A stretch of DNA of 8,185 bases from Candidatus Bathyarchaeota archaeon (lineage in GTDB: Archaea > Thermoproteota > Bathyarchaeia > 40CM-2-53-6). Position numbers and translations under genes: made by a program. The stretch spans positions 7,117 to 15,301 of the forward strand of contig VBBG01000048.1 in NCBI GenBank assembly GCA_005882905.1. The letters are read 5' to 3'. The notes beneath the pieces were generated by a model. That model saw only the letters and a program-made list of their open reading frames with translations. It was not told the DNA's origin and made no database searches. Below, in pieces: positions 1-6,780 of the stretch (positions within the stretch are counted from its first letter, which is position 1; the number at the start of each line of letters is the position of its first letter).

Positions 1-218
1 AAGAATGACGAGAGTGGCGATGGGAGCGGGCCAGCCAACAACCCTTGACGGGCGAATGGCAGTGCCCGCGCCCGGGGGACGCCACCCTTACGAAACCCTA
101 ACTATGGGAACGGTCCTAAGCCGTGTGTTACCCAGCCCCGGCGGGACCCGTAACCGTCGCAAATTGCCTCTTGGAGGCACGATTTTAAGAGACTAAGCCC
201 TCCTAAGAGCAGGCCATC
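1..218 (+). ncRNA. Possible 3' part of an unidentified structured RNA (non-coding leader region)
   Basis: No reading frame here looks like protein: two forward frames stop within the first 50 bases and the third encodes a low-complexity 63-residue string that resembles nothing I know. The stretch is rich in short perfect hairpins in + strand reading: GGGC/GCCC around 50-79, CCC-TAACTAT-GGG near 96-108, ACGG-TCCTAAG-CCGT near 110-124, GTTAC/GTAAC enclosing CCC/GGG near 127-154, and TGCCTC-TTG-GAGGCA at 165-179. This density suggests a stable RNA whose 5' end lies outside the window. I looked for marks of RNase P RNA, SRP RNA, 5S, 16S and 23S rRNA and could not assign it to any. It ends directly before the TTG start at 219, so it could also be a long structured leader. 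Orientation is inferred only from neighbouring gene direction. Confidence 0.3.
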
Positions 219-1067
219 TTGGAGCGCTGCGCAGTATGTGGGGCAGAAGAGTTCATCCCCTACGTCTGCCGATATTGCGGCCACGTTCACTGCGTCTACC
301 ACCGGCTACCGGAGAATCATGAATGCCCGAACATTTCACAGGCCCGCGCACCGAGACAGCCTGTGCACCTAGAGCGTAGACAAGGCGGGACTGCACTACG
401 ACTGATACGTTCGCCTCGGATCAGCCTCATGCCTGGACGAGAAATTCTGGCGCTCGGTATCGCATGGATAGTGCTCGGCGTCAGCTTCTCCATGAGATAC
501 CTGTACCAACCGAGCTGGTGGTCTCAGCCGATAGCGTTATTCGAAGTCTTCCTCTTGACGCTACTCATCATAGGAACGAGCTTCTTGGGACACGAGCTGG
601 CCCACAAGTTCACCGCCCAGAGATACGGTGCTTGGGCTGAGTTCAAGCTCTGGACCGTAGGAGCCATCATGTCACTCGTCTTTTCCGTCGTATCACAAGG
701 AACCTTCATCTTCGCTGCGCCTGGAGCTGTCTACATAGCGTCTCGATCAAGCTATATCGGCGATGTGATGGATCGAAAGACAAACGGGATCATCTCGCTC
801 GTCGGACCCGTGATAAACGTGGCCGCGGCCGCTGTATCAGCCGTGATCTATCTCGCTCTCTTGGCCGCTGGAGTTGGAGTAAAGATCTCCGGATTCGACC
901 CCATAACCCAGGCGATTCTGATCAATCTCTGGCTTGGAGCGTTCAACATGATACCGTTTTTCATCCTGGACGGGCAGAAGGTGCTCACGTGGAATCGGGC
1001 AGTCTGGGCGCTTGTGACAATCCCTCTCTGGACTGCCACCGCTGTTGCTATCGTCCTGTTACGCTGA
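219..1067 (+). CDS. AN1 zinc finger fused to M50/site-2 protease-like membrane protein
   Basis: The 282-residue protein begins with a complete AN1-type zinc finger: C4, C7, C17, C20, C25, H28, H34 and C36 have the family spacing, including the HRLPE segment. A basic linker (about 40-70) leads into an intramembrane metalloprotease-like domain with several hydrophobic helices. HELAH at 125-129 supplies two zinc ligands and the catalytic Glu; NMIPFFILDG (243-252) is the second M50 signature, with D251 as the expected third ligand; GPVIN lies at 196-200. Site-2 proteases cut membrane-embedded substrates; substrate here is unknown, and the AN1 finger may bind a soluble partner or sense zinc (inference). 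The frame has a stop at 204-206 and the only usual start codon after it is TTG at 219, where the finger begins at once, so this start is well supported. It ends 9 bases inside the convergent zinc-ribbon gene. Confidence 0.9.
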   Translation: MERCAVCGAEEFIPYVCRYCGHVHCVYHRLPENHECPNISQARAPRQPVHLERRQGGTALRLIRSPRISLMPGREILALGIAWIVLGVSFSMRYLYQPSWWSQPIALFEVFLLTLLIIGTSFLGHELAHKFTAQRYGAWAEFKLWTVGAIMSLVFSVVSQGTFIFAAPGAVYIASRSSYIGDVMDRKTNGIISLVGPVINVAAAAVSAVIYLALLAAGVGVKISGFDPITQAILINLWLGAFNMIPFFILDGQKVLTWNRAVWALVTIPLWTATAVAIVLLR

Positions 1068-1217
1068 CCGTGAACCCCATCTCAGCGCGCTCGCGCCAGT
1101 GAAACGGTATTCTTGGCCACACATGGGACAGACGATGCTGTACTCCTCATCGGCCGTGACCTTGACGATGATCTCATTCCCGCAGTTGCAGAGGAGGGAA
1201 ACCTCGTTCGTTGTCAT
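1059..1217 (-). CDS. Small zinc-ribbon protein (52 aa), unknown function
   Basis: This short gene encodes 52 residues starting at ATG (1215-1217) and ending at TAA (1059-1061). It shows a four-cysteine zinc-ribbon pattern: CNC at residues 10-12 and CPMC at 30-33, separated by a beta-like, acidic stretch, followed by a short GQEYRF segment. It starts 10 bases after the cbf5 stop and so is probably co-transcribed with it. I considered Nop10, the zinc-ribbon partner of Cbf5 in H/ACA particles, but Nop10 has two CxxC pairs and a different sequence, so I do not call it that. No clear ribosome binding site precedes it. The last 9 bases overlap the convergent protease gene. The cysteine spacing and operon position make it likely real; function is not recognised. 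Confidence 0.7.
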   Translation of the reverse strand: MTTNEVSLLCNCGNEIIVKVTADEEYSIVCPMCGQEYRFTGASALRWGSRSA

Positions 1218-1227
1218 TAAGGAAGGC

Positions 1228-2266
1228 TCAGCTTGGAACCTGAACCGTCTGGGTTGACCTGGTCTTCCACATCCGAGGGTATGTGTCGGCCGGCATTATG
1301 ACTCTGACAGTCTTAGCCGCCATTCCACGCTCCTCTTTGAACATCTGCTCGCTCGACAGGAGGGCCCTTGACAATGCGACCAGCTCCTCTTTCAGGGTGA
1401 ACAGTGCCACTGGCATCCTTGGAAGAATACCGTTGCTGAGGCGTACAATTCCCGGAATTGCCAGGTCTGCTCCGTGACAGATCGAGTTGACGGCGGAATC
1501 GCGCATGTAGACTCGATGGACATAGTCGAACGCTGATTCCATCGGCTTGATTATCCGTCTAGCCATCACCTCTTTCTCATCTCCGGTCGACTGAGACAAT
1601 TCTAGCACGTCGTATAGGGAGCTCGCGTCCGCCTCAGTGAAGCTCCCGGCGCGTGTCCGTCGGAGTTCTCGCATGTGAGCTCCCACCTGCAAGACCTCGC
1701 CGATGTCGTAGACAAGCTTCCGTATGTAGGTTCCAGCCTGACAACCGACTCTAAACAGGACCTCTCGGCCGCCAGCCTCGACATCCCGGATATAGTAGAT
1801 TCTTCTTCTTCGAAGATCTCTCTTAACGGCTGCCCTGACAGGCGGCCGCTGAAAGAGATCGCCTACAAACTCTTCGAGAACAGCATGGAGCCGAGCGAGG
1901 TCAACGTCTCCGTGTAGAGTCATGACGCAAGCGTATTCTTTGCCGGTTAGCAGGAATGACTGGATCGTCTTGGTAGCCTCTTCGAGCGCTAGGGGCAGCA
2001 CGCCCGTGACCATTGGATTGCTCCGACCTTGGTCTGGTCTCTAGAGTTCCGCCGTGGCCCGCGTGCTTCAGCCCCAGCATTCGTTTGACCCATGCGACGA
2101 CTTCGTGACTGGAGGGTCCGGAGGGCTTGTCCAGATTGACAAGTCCAAACCGAACGTGTTGGTCTATGGGTCTCTTCAGAGGAGGACAACCGTAGGACGG
2201 GTCGGTCTCCTCTTCGAGCTTGACCAGCATCTTCCTCTCGGATTCCCAAGGGGGGAGTTGGGACAA
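1228..2266 (-). CDS. cbf5: tRNA/rRNA pseudouridine synthase Cbf5 (dyskerin/TruB family), frameshifted
   Basis: Cbf5 is the catalytic subunit of H/ACA ribonucleoprotein particles; it isomerises uridine in rRNA and also tRNA U55. The N-terminal frame (2266 down to the break) shows the archaeal N-terminal extension, RPIDQHVRFGLVNLDKPSGPSSHEVVAWVK and AGHGGTL. The C-terminal frame (to the TGA at 1228-1230) resumes with SNPMVTGVLPLALEEATK, then GKEYACVMTLHGD, RPPVRAAVKR, GTYIRKLVYDIG and a C-terminal PUA domain (RDSAVNSICHGADLAIPGIV to YPRMWK). The two halves are in different frames, joining near 2031-2041 exactly where the catalytic TLD motif belongs; in the upstream frame it reads TLE. A downstream-frame TAG at 2041-2043 confines the shift to this spot. 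TTG at 2264-2266 is the first possible start after an in-frame TAA, and residues before Met13 resemble the family's N terminus. The gene is normally essential, so sequencing or assembly error is the likeliest cause. Confidence 0.85.
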
Positions 2267-2364
2267 TCGTTATCGCAGTTGAGTTCTTGGTCGCGTCTCT
2301 TAAAGAATCCCGAATAGTAGGTTGGACAAGTCTCGGGAGGAGTGTTGCTAGGTGTCGGGGAGGA
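2267..2364 (-). promoter_or_regulatory. Intergenic gap between rpl14e and cbf5, possible weak promoter
   Basis: This 98-base gap is the largest inside the operon apart from none of comparable size elsewhere. On the minus strand it contains TTCTTTAAGAG (about 2296-2306), a weak TATA-like element some 30-40 bases before the TTG start of cbf5, which would suit an internal, almost leaderless transcript of cbf5 and the zinc-ribbon gene. No matching B-recognition element is obvious, and no ribosome binding site precedes the TTG. The call rests only on spacing and base composition. Confidence 0.2.
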
Positions 2365-2661
2365 TCAGGCGGTCATCATGATCTCGTTCGGGAGAACGGG
2401 CTCCTTGAACGTCTCAGCCTTTTTGCCTCTTCCTATCGCCTTCGCGACATCTTCGTCGGAGGCTCCCTTCTTGATGTCTATAGCATCTTCTGTTGGTTCG
2501 AGATGCTTCACGTTCGTTCTACGACGCCGGACTCCGGAGACTTTCCTTGGTCCGGTGATGAGGACGAAGTTCTTGTCTATCACGTCTACTATGATGCATT
2601 TGTGTCCGGCCTCTCGACCGTTGAGTTTGACGCAGACGCGTCCGACTTCTATGGTGGGCAT
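2365..2661 (-). CDS. rpl14e: Large ribosomal subunit protein eL14 (L14e)
   Basis: This 98-residue basic protein belongs to the L14e family of archaeal/eukaryotic large-subunit proteins. The N-terminal KOW-like beta barrel is visible as MPTIEVGRVCVKLNGREAGHKCIIVDVIDKNFVLITGP (residues 1-38), followed by the family's VSGVRRRRTNVKHLEPTED segment (about 41-59), which contacts rRNA, and a charged C-terminal helix. Length is normal for archaeal L14e. ATG at 2659-2661 is the natural start because the KOW-like strand begins immediately. It follows cmk after 45 bases and precedes cbf5 after 98, the usual archaeal cmk-rpl14e-cbf5 order. The short tail NEIMMTA before the stop is not a conserved element. 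Confidence 0.95.
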   Translation of the reverse strand: MPTIEVGRVCVKLNGREAGHKCIIVDVIDKNFVLITGPRKVSGVRRRRTNVKHLEPTEDAIDIKKGASDEDVAKAIGRGKKAETFKEPVLPNEIMMTA

Positions 2662-2706
2662 CGCGATGATCTCGTCCTAGTAGGGCTGTGCTGGGAAATT
2701 TCTCAT

Positions 2707-3267
2707 TTAAGGTTTCGTCGCTCTCCGCCCATGTTTCTTCGCTCTCTTCACCATTCGTGCTGCATCTATGAGGACCCGCGCAGTGTCCTCTATGGACCCT
2801 AGGCTTGTGTCGAGGATTAGATGATAGATCGACCTGTCCTCGACATGGAATCCGTAGTGGCGAAGATACCTCTCGCGCTGGACCGATTCTCTCTGCTCGG
2901 TCTGAGCCCGAGCGTGATGGACGTCCATCTTGTCCCTCCTTGCGATTCGCTCCAGCCGGACCGGCTCAGGAGCTGTGAGGAAGATTCGCAGATCTGCCCT
3001 GTCCTTCAGGACCCAGCCCGCGAGCTGCCCATCCACAACCACGTTACCCTCTTCCGCTTCCTTGACGGTTCTCTCATCCACCACCTCATCGATCGATGAG
3101 TTCTCTACGGCCCTGCTTCCGAGGACTTCGAGTGAGAGGCTCTTCTCTCGGGCAATTCTCCGAAAAAGAACTCCAGCTGAGACGTGTCGGAGTCGGAGCG
3201 CCTGCGCAATTCTGGCGGCATAGGTTGACTTGCCCGTGCCGTGGGATCCGCTGACGGTTATGATCAT
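2707..3267 (-). CDS. cmk: Archaeal cytidylate kinase
   Basis: Cytidylate kinase transfers phosphate from ATP to CMP or dCMP in the cytoplasm. The 186-residue protein starts MIITVSGSHGTGKSTYAARIAQ, with the Walker A loop GSHGTGKS at residues 7-14. VVVDGQLAGWVL is the acceptor-nucleotide region, DLRIFLTAPEPVRLERIARRD the conserved strand and start of the lid, and RESVQRERYLRHYG the arginine-rich lid segment; the basic tail is typical of archaeal Cmk. The frame is open further upstream to 3327, but the ATG at 3265-3267 puts the P-loop at the normal distance and forms an ATGA overlap with the stop of rpl34e, so I chose it. It lies between rpl34e and rpl14e as in many archaea, suggesting translational coupling to ribosomal protein synthesis. 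Confidence 0.93.
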   Translation of the reverse strand: MIITVSGSHGTGKSTYAARIAQALRLRHVSAGVLFRRIAREKSLSLEVLGSRAVENSSIDEVVDERTVKEAEEGNVVVDGQLAGWVLKDRADLRIFLTAPEPVRLERIARRDKMDVHHARAQTEQRESVQRERYLRHYGFHVEDRSIYHLILDTSLGSIEDTARVLIDAARMVKRAKKHGRRATKP

Positions 3268-3536
3268 GTGGCGGTTCCGGAGGCACGGACAAGACCGCGG
3301 ATCTCGGCCGAGAGGCAGTTCGGGCATAGGACGCCGCCATATGCTCTTCCGGGTGCTCTGGAGCTTCTAGCGTAGGCTTGGGGCTTTGCGGTGGGCACTC
3401 CGTGCAGCTCTCTCCCGCATCTGGCACACTGGGCCTTGGCTGGGGCTCTTGGTTCGAAGTGGAAGGTCCGTCGCCCGGAAGGCAGGCTTACTGCCAGTTT
3501 TCTTCGCCCGTGAGTTTTCTGTGACGGTTTCGTCAT
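3264..3536 (-). CDS. rpl34e: Large ribosomal subunit protein eL34 (L34e)
   Basis: A 90-residue, strongly basic protein of the L34e family, a zinc-binding component of the archaeal and eukaryotic large subunit. Zinc ligands are visible as CARC (C37, C40) and CPNC (C71, C74), the normal family arrangement. GRRTFHFEPRAPAKAQCARCGRELHGVP matches the family core, and the ARSSRAPGRAYGGVLC stretch the segment before the second ligand pair. ATG at 3534-3536 overlaps the DUF106 stop as ATGA, and its TGA (3264-3266) overlaps the cmk ATG in the same way, so three consecutive genes are probably translated by termination-reinitiation. The length is usual for archaeal L34e. Confidence 0.94.
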   Translation of the reverse strand: MTKPSQKTHGRRKLAVSLPSGRRTFHFEPRAPAKAQCARCGRELHGVPTAKPQAYARSSRAPGRAYGGVLCPNCLSAEIRGLVRASGTAT

Positions 3537-4117
3537 TTCGATTCTCCTGTGGTTGGAGTCATCGAGAAGGCGGCTGAGACTCCAAATATTCTTGATAGTG
3601 GTATGCTGATGCTGAATGAGCAGATCAAATACCAGAAGAAGAGGGAGAGTATTGAGGCGGAGCCTGCTAGAGTGACCGCGGCAAATGGAATCATGAACGG
3701 CGCGTAGGCTACGGCAAGGTTGGAGGTTAGAGCATATCCGAGAATCGCATATATGAGGTAGAAGGGGACGATGGTTATCGGATAGGTCTTCAGCTGTTCG
3801 AGTGTCGCTCGGGAGCTCATCTTCATTACTGCTGATTGGCGTCTCATGAGTTTGTCCAGCTGTTTTTCGTCTCCGTCTTTGCGGGCTTTCCGTACCGCGT
3901 TCATCCAGTTCATATATTCTCGTCTATTGTTTGCGACCATCTTGTAGTTGACGAGGAACCTGTTCGCGCTCATCGCGACTAGAGAGAGAAGTAGGGCTGC
4001 GCCGAAGACAGCGAATGTAGACAACGGCACGCAGATGTGATCGGGCAGTTTGTTTGGGTTGCAGGCTTGCTGGAGGGGTCCTCCTAGAAAGGAGATGATA
4101 TCTTCTATGAAGCCCAT
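3533..4117 (-). CDS. DUF106 / EMC3-TMCO1-like membrane insertase of the YidC/Oxa1 superfamily
   Basis: The 194-residue membrane protein has the archaeal DUF106 architecture: a first membrane helix at about 33-51, a charged coiled-coil hairpin (about 60-108, NNRREYMNWMNAVRKARKDGDEKQLDKLMRRQ), and further helices at roughly 111-130, 140-160 and 161-175. DUF106 proteins are related to YidC/Oxa1 and to eukaryotic EMC3, TMCO1 and GET1, which help insert membrane proteins; the archaeal role is inferred by homology. Placement right after secY and adkA is a conserved archaeal arrangement, consistent with working beside the Sec channel. The ATG at 4115-4117 lies two bases after the adkA stop; the TGA overlaps the rpl34e start. 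Two N-terminal cysteines (C19, C29) sit before the first helix. Confidence 0.92.
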   Translation of the reverse strand: MGFIEDIISFLGGPLQQACNPNKLPDHICVPLSTFAVFGAALLLSLVAMSANRFLVNYKMVANNRREYMNWMNAVRKARKDGDEKQLDKLMRRQSAVMKMSSRATLEQLKTYPITIVPFYLIYAILGYALTSNLAVAYAPFMIPFAAVTLAGSASILSLFFWYLICSFSISIPLSRIFGVSAAFSMTPTTGESK

Positions 4118-4119
4118 TT

Positions 4120-4725
4120 CTAGCTACGCTTCTGGATTATGTCCAATATGTCCGTGGCTGTCTGTCGTTGTTGGCCGTCACGGTTGTGCACTATCTGTAT
4201 CGGAACCCCCGCCAGGACGGCGTTGGCGCTCGCCATGTACCTTGACCATTGTAGGTCCGATTTCGCCTCTTCGACGCTTCCGGTGTCTCGGTATCGTGTT
4301 GAGTCTGCCGCACGCCTTCGCGCCACTTCCTCAGGGTCTGCCTCGATGAGTATGATGATCTCCGGGTCTAGAGCCTCGAGGACTTTGCGTGGGGTGCCTG
4401 GCCATATTCCCTCGGTGGTCTTCACGAACATGTGTGTGTCTACGACCAGCGCCGAGTTTCCCGGGGTCTTGGAGATGACGCGTGCAGCTTGCTGCTGTAC
4501 TCTCGCCTGGAGCGAGATCTCTTCTCTACGCATATGATCTCTGTGAATTGCTTTGCCTCGCTTCTTGAACAGTTCGTTCATCACGTTTCCGAAGTTTATG
4601 ATCTTTAACGGGACATTCTTTTCTCTCGCGACGGCCTCCAGCTCCTTGAGGACTGTCGTCTTGCCTACCCCGGGTATGCCTGCTACGATGATCGTCCCGG
4701 GCGTCGTGTGGCGCTCACTATCCAA
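4120..4725 (-). CDS. adkA: Archaeal-type adenylate kinase AdkA
   Basis: The protein (201 residues) is the short archaeal adenylate kinase, which interconverts ATP + AMP and 2 ADP and differs in sequence from bacterial Adk. GTIIVAGIPGVGKTTVLKEL (10-29) carries the Walker A loop GIPGVGKTT. FGNVMNELFKKRGKAIHRDHMRR is the AMP-binding region, ALVVDTHMFVKTTEGIWPGTP the conserved substrate segment, and EIIILIEADPEEVARRRAADSTRYRD the strand plus arginine-rich lid. The start is TTG (4723-4725), overlapping the secY stop by 8 bases; no ATG or GTG occurs between it and the P-loop strand, so TTG is the only reasonable start. No clear ribosome binding site precedes it, fitting coupling to secY translation. 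It ends two bases before the DUF106 ATG. Confidence 0.94.
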   Translation of the reverse strand: MDSERHTTPGTIIVAGIPGVGKTTVLKELEAVAREKNVPLKIINFGNVMNELFKKRGKAIHRDHMRREEISLQARVQQQAARVISKTPGNSALVVDTHMFVKTTEGIWPGTPRKVLEALDPEIIILIEADPEEVARRRAADSTRYRDTGSVEEAKSDLQWSRYMASANAVLAGVPIQIVHNRDGQQRQTATDILDIIQKRS

Positions 4726-6214
4726 GGAGGCCCTTTGTGCCCGGGTATATCTCGGTGATTCTCTCCTTTGCTAGAATCTCGTAGTATTGCTGGATTATGC
4801 CGACTGTGAGCAGTATTCCTGTTCCGGTTCCGAAGGCTCCGAGGAAGTCTGCTCCCGCTGCTATTACTCCGATCGTTATTCCTCCAATTACCGTGACGGC
4901 CGGTATGTACCGGTCGAGAATCTGGCGCACGGTGGATCCGGATCGCCGGAATCCTTCGATCTGCATCCCGGAGTCGATGAGCTGTTTCGATACGGTCTTC
5001 GAGTCCATTCCGCCGACCTCGACCCAGGTTACGGCAAAGAAGACGCAGGCCAGGACGAATATGGCCATGTAGACTGCGGCTCTTACCGGGTCGCCGAGCA
5101 CGATGCTCAAGGATCGTGGGGCGAACGTGTAGTAGGCGAGTCCCTTTGACGGTATTAGTTGTCCGCCCTGTTGGGCGCTTTGCTGCTCATAGCAGCCGGG
5201 TATGAGGCTGAGCCAGAAGTTTACTCCAGTGCTAGAACAACCGGGGTTGTACCGGTTGAAGATTAGTTGGCCGATGAAGTACACGTTTCCGAATAGTGCT
5301 GCTGCGAAGATGACTGGTATGTTTGATACGTAGAAGAATTTGATGGGGAATCTTCCTCTGAAGCCCCGGTATCTCGCGTAGGAGACTGGTACTTCAACGC
5401 GTAGCCCGTTGAGGTAGATTATGATGAGGAAGACGACGAGTGTCGTGATGAATCCGAGCATGTCGGGTAGGCCTCCTCCTCGGTAGAGTACGCTCCACCA
5501 TGCTGTGAGACTTGTCGGACTCGCCAGGACGGTGGGTAGGGATTGGAAGAAGGCGATGAGCGCGCCTAGGTAATGGTTGTCGGAGACGGGGCTGATTGGT
5601 CCGATGGTGTCCCAGACTATGGAGAGGCAGACGCCTGCTGCGATGAAGAGGCTTATGCCGCTTCCGAAGCCCCATTTTTTCTGGAGCATTTCGTCGAGGA
5701 GGATTATGACTATTCCGGCGATGAGGAGTTGTACGAGTATGAAGAACGAGTTCTGTATGCTGGGTGGTTGGGCTATGCCGGTGGTCGGGTTGCTGACGTT
5801 GTATGCTCCTCCGAGTATGAATGCGAGTCCTTCGAATAGGGTCATGAATACTGAGAGTACTTTGCTGGCGCCGGTGAAGAGTGCTCTGTCGTTGGGGTTG
5901 GTGAAGTCTACGTTTATCATCTTGGAGCCGGATAGGACTTGGAGTATTAGTCCGGCTGTGACTATTGGGCCTATTCCGAGCTCTACGAGTGTTCCTCGCT
6001 GGCTGGCGAAGATGACTCTCAGTGGTCCGAACGGGTCGTTTACTCCTGCGGTGTGTCTTATGCCGTAGATGGGGGTCTCGGCCATTACCAGGTAGACGAC
6101 TAGTGCTAGGGCTGTCCAGATCAGTTTCTCTGTGAATCCTACTTCTCGGTCTGGGGGTCGGACGCTGGGTAGGACGCGGGTTAGGGGCCGGAAGAGTTCG
6201 ATGAATCGGACCGT
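4718..6214 (-). CDS. secY: Preprotein translocase subunit SecY, with non-canonical start
   Basis: SecY forms the protein-conducting channel of the plasma membrane. The frame encodes the family's N terminus (FIELFRPLTRVLPSVRPPDREVGFTEKLIWTALALVVYLV, first helix), the plug region after PIYGI, the VSYARYRGFRGRFPIKFFYVSNIPVIF segment before the mid-protein cytosolic loop, and the late cytosolic loop with DPVRAAVYMAIF, VSKQLIDSGMQIEGFRRSGS and GTGTGILLTVGIIQQYYEI; about ten membrane helices in all. The first ATG (6083-6085) lies after helix 1 and is clearly internal. Between the in-frame uL15 TGA (6221-6223) and that ATG there is no ATG, GTG or TTG. ACG (6212-6214), about ten bases after a GAAGG in the uL15 end, or ATC (6200-6202) are candidates; I used ACG, giving 498 residues. 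The outer loop with CSSTG and GCYEQQ has two cysteines that might form a disulfide (inference). Confidence 0.9.
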   Translation of the reverse strand, partial: TVRFIELFRPLTRVLPSVRPPDREVGFTEKLIWTALALVVYLVMAETPIYGIRHTAGVNDPFGPLRVIFASQRGTLVELGIGPIVTAGLILQVLSGSKMINVDFTNPNDRALFTGASKVLSVFMTLFEGLAFILGGAYNVSNPTTGIAQPPSIQNSFFILVQLLIAGIVIILLDEMLQKKWGFGSGISLFIAAGVCLSIVWDTIGPISPVSDNHYLGALIAFFQSLPTVLASPTSLTAWWSVLYRGGGLPDMLGFITTLVVFLIIIYLNGLRVEVPVSYARYRGFRGRFPIKFFYVSNIPVIFAAALFGNVYFIGQLIFNRYNPGCSSTGVNFWLSLIPGCYEQQSAQQGGQLIPSKGLAYYTFAPRSLSIVLGDPVRAAVYMAIFVLACVFFAVTWVEVGGMDSKTVSKQLIDSGMQIEGFRRSGSTVRQILDRYIPAVTVIGGITIGVIAAGADFLGAFGTGTGILLTVGIIQQYYEILAKERITEIYPGTKGLLG

Positions 6215-6220
6215 TTGGGA

Positions 6221-6676
6221 TCAGCCTTCTTTGACGGGTTCGGCTGTCTGTGGGAGTACGACTTGTCCGCCGGCTTGGCTGATCTTGGCGGCGGCTTTCT
6301 CTGAGCACTGGGCGACTATGATTCTGAGGGGTCGTGTTATTCTTCCGTTGCCGAGGAGCTTCGTGTAGCCTATCTCTCCAAGGTTGATCTCGATTCTGTC
6401 CTGTGCTTGTTTAGTCTTGCCCTGTGCGGTTAGCGTGTCTATTCCTAAGTCCAATTCGCCTACGTTGATCGTGTTCTGGTCTTTCGGGTTGACTGGTGTG
6501 AACCCTGTTTTTCCTATCTCCCATCCGTAGCGGATTACGCTGCTCCACCGGTGGCGTTTCCATCCTGCGTTTCCGTGTCCTCCCTGCATTCCTGAGTCGC
6601 GGTGTTGGCCGGACCGTCCCCAGCCGTGGCAGCGGCTGGCTCGTAGGCGTCTTGTCTTCCGATGTCTCGTGGCCAT
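6221..6676 (-). CDS. rpl15: Large ribosomal subunit protein uL15
   Basis: This 151-residue protein is uL15, an early-assembling large-subunit protein. The N terminus MATRHRKTRRLRASRCHGWGRSGQHRDSG shows the basic, glycine-rich extension that penetrates rRNA; GKTGFTPVNPKDQNTINVGELD matches the middle, and the globular domain ends LGNGRITRPLRIIVAQCSEKAAAKISQAGGQVVLP (about 109-143), typical of archaeal L15. ATG at 6674-6676 fits the family start. On the minus strand an AGGAGA lies about 16 bases upstream, a little far for a normal ribosome binding site. It appears to be the first gene of the operon: the usual upstream gene uL30 is not present, the space being occupied by an oppositely oriented tRNA. 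It ends in TGA in the same frame as secY, only a few codons before the SecY sequence begins. Confidence 0.95.
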   Translation of the reverse strand: MATRHRKTRRLRASRCHGWGRSGQHRDSGMQGGHGNAGWKRHRWSSVIRYGWEIGKTGFTPVNPKDQNTINVGELDLGIDTLTAQGKTKQAQDRIEINLGEIGYTKLLGNGRITRPLRIIVAQCSEKAAAKISQAGGQVVLPQTAEPVKEG

Positions 6677-6747
6677 GGATGGGTCTTGTTTCTCCTGGTC
6701 GCCTATGATAAGAGGGGTCCTGGTTTGTCGCGGGGGTGGGTTGGGCT

Positions 6748-6780
6748 TGAATTAAACATTTTCCGGTTTTTTGATGAAGT
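6748..6780. promoter_or_regulatory. AT-rich island between divergent rpl15 operon and tRNA-Leu, likely promoter region
   Basis: This short segment is far richer in A and T than its surroundings and lies between two divergent transcription units. On the minus strand it reads AAAATGTTTAATTC, a plausible archaeal TATA element (TTTAAT) about 75-85 bases before the rpl15 ATG, allowing a transcript with a leader containing AGGAGA. On the + strand the same bases (ATTAAACATTTT) lie about 90 bases before tRNA-Leu, too far to be its usual TATA box unless the precursor has a long leader. A weaker minus-strand candidate, TTATCATA, lies near 6705-6712. The call is inferred from composition and position. 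Confidence 0.35.

Noticed and set aside
90..125. Fragment of 23S rRNA (helix 70-71-like string)
   Set aside because: Only about 19 bases resemble the rRNA, interrupted by three bases; flanking sequence does not match rRNA.
5..196. 63-residue ORF at the left edge
   Set aside because: Composition is not protein-like and it lies across several perfect RNA hairpins.
2029..2046. Archaeal cbf5 pre-mRNA intron (BHB type) as explanation of the frameshift
   Set aside because: Such introns exist in some crenarchaeal cbf5 genes, but here the conserved protein sequence is continuous apart from at most about seven bases and no BHB can form.
2287..2802. 171-residue + strand ORF opposite rpl14e and cmk
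   Set aside because: Lies antisense to two conserved genes and has no recognisable domain.
5394..6308. 304-residue minus-strand ORF overlapping secY and uL15
   Set aside because: It is an alternative frame of secY, very rich in R, T, P and H, a typical codon-bias shadow; secY shows family motifs throughout.
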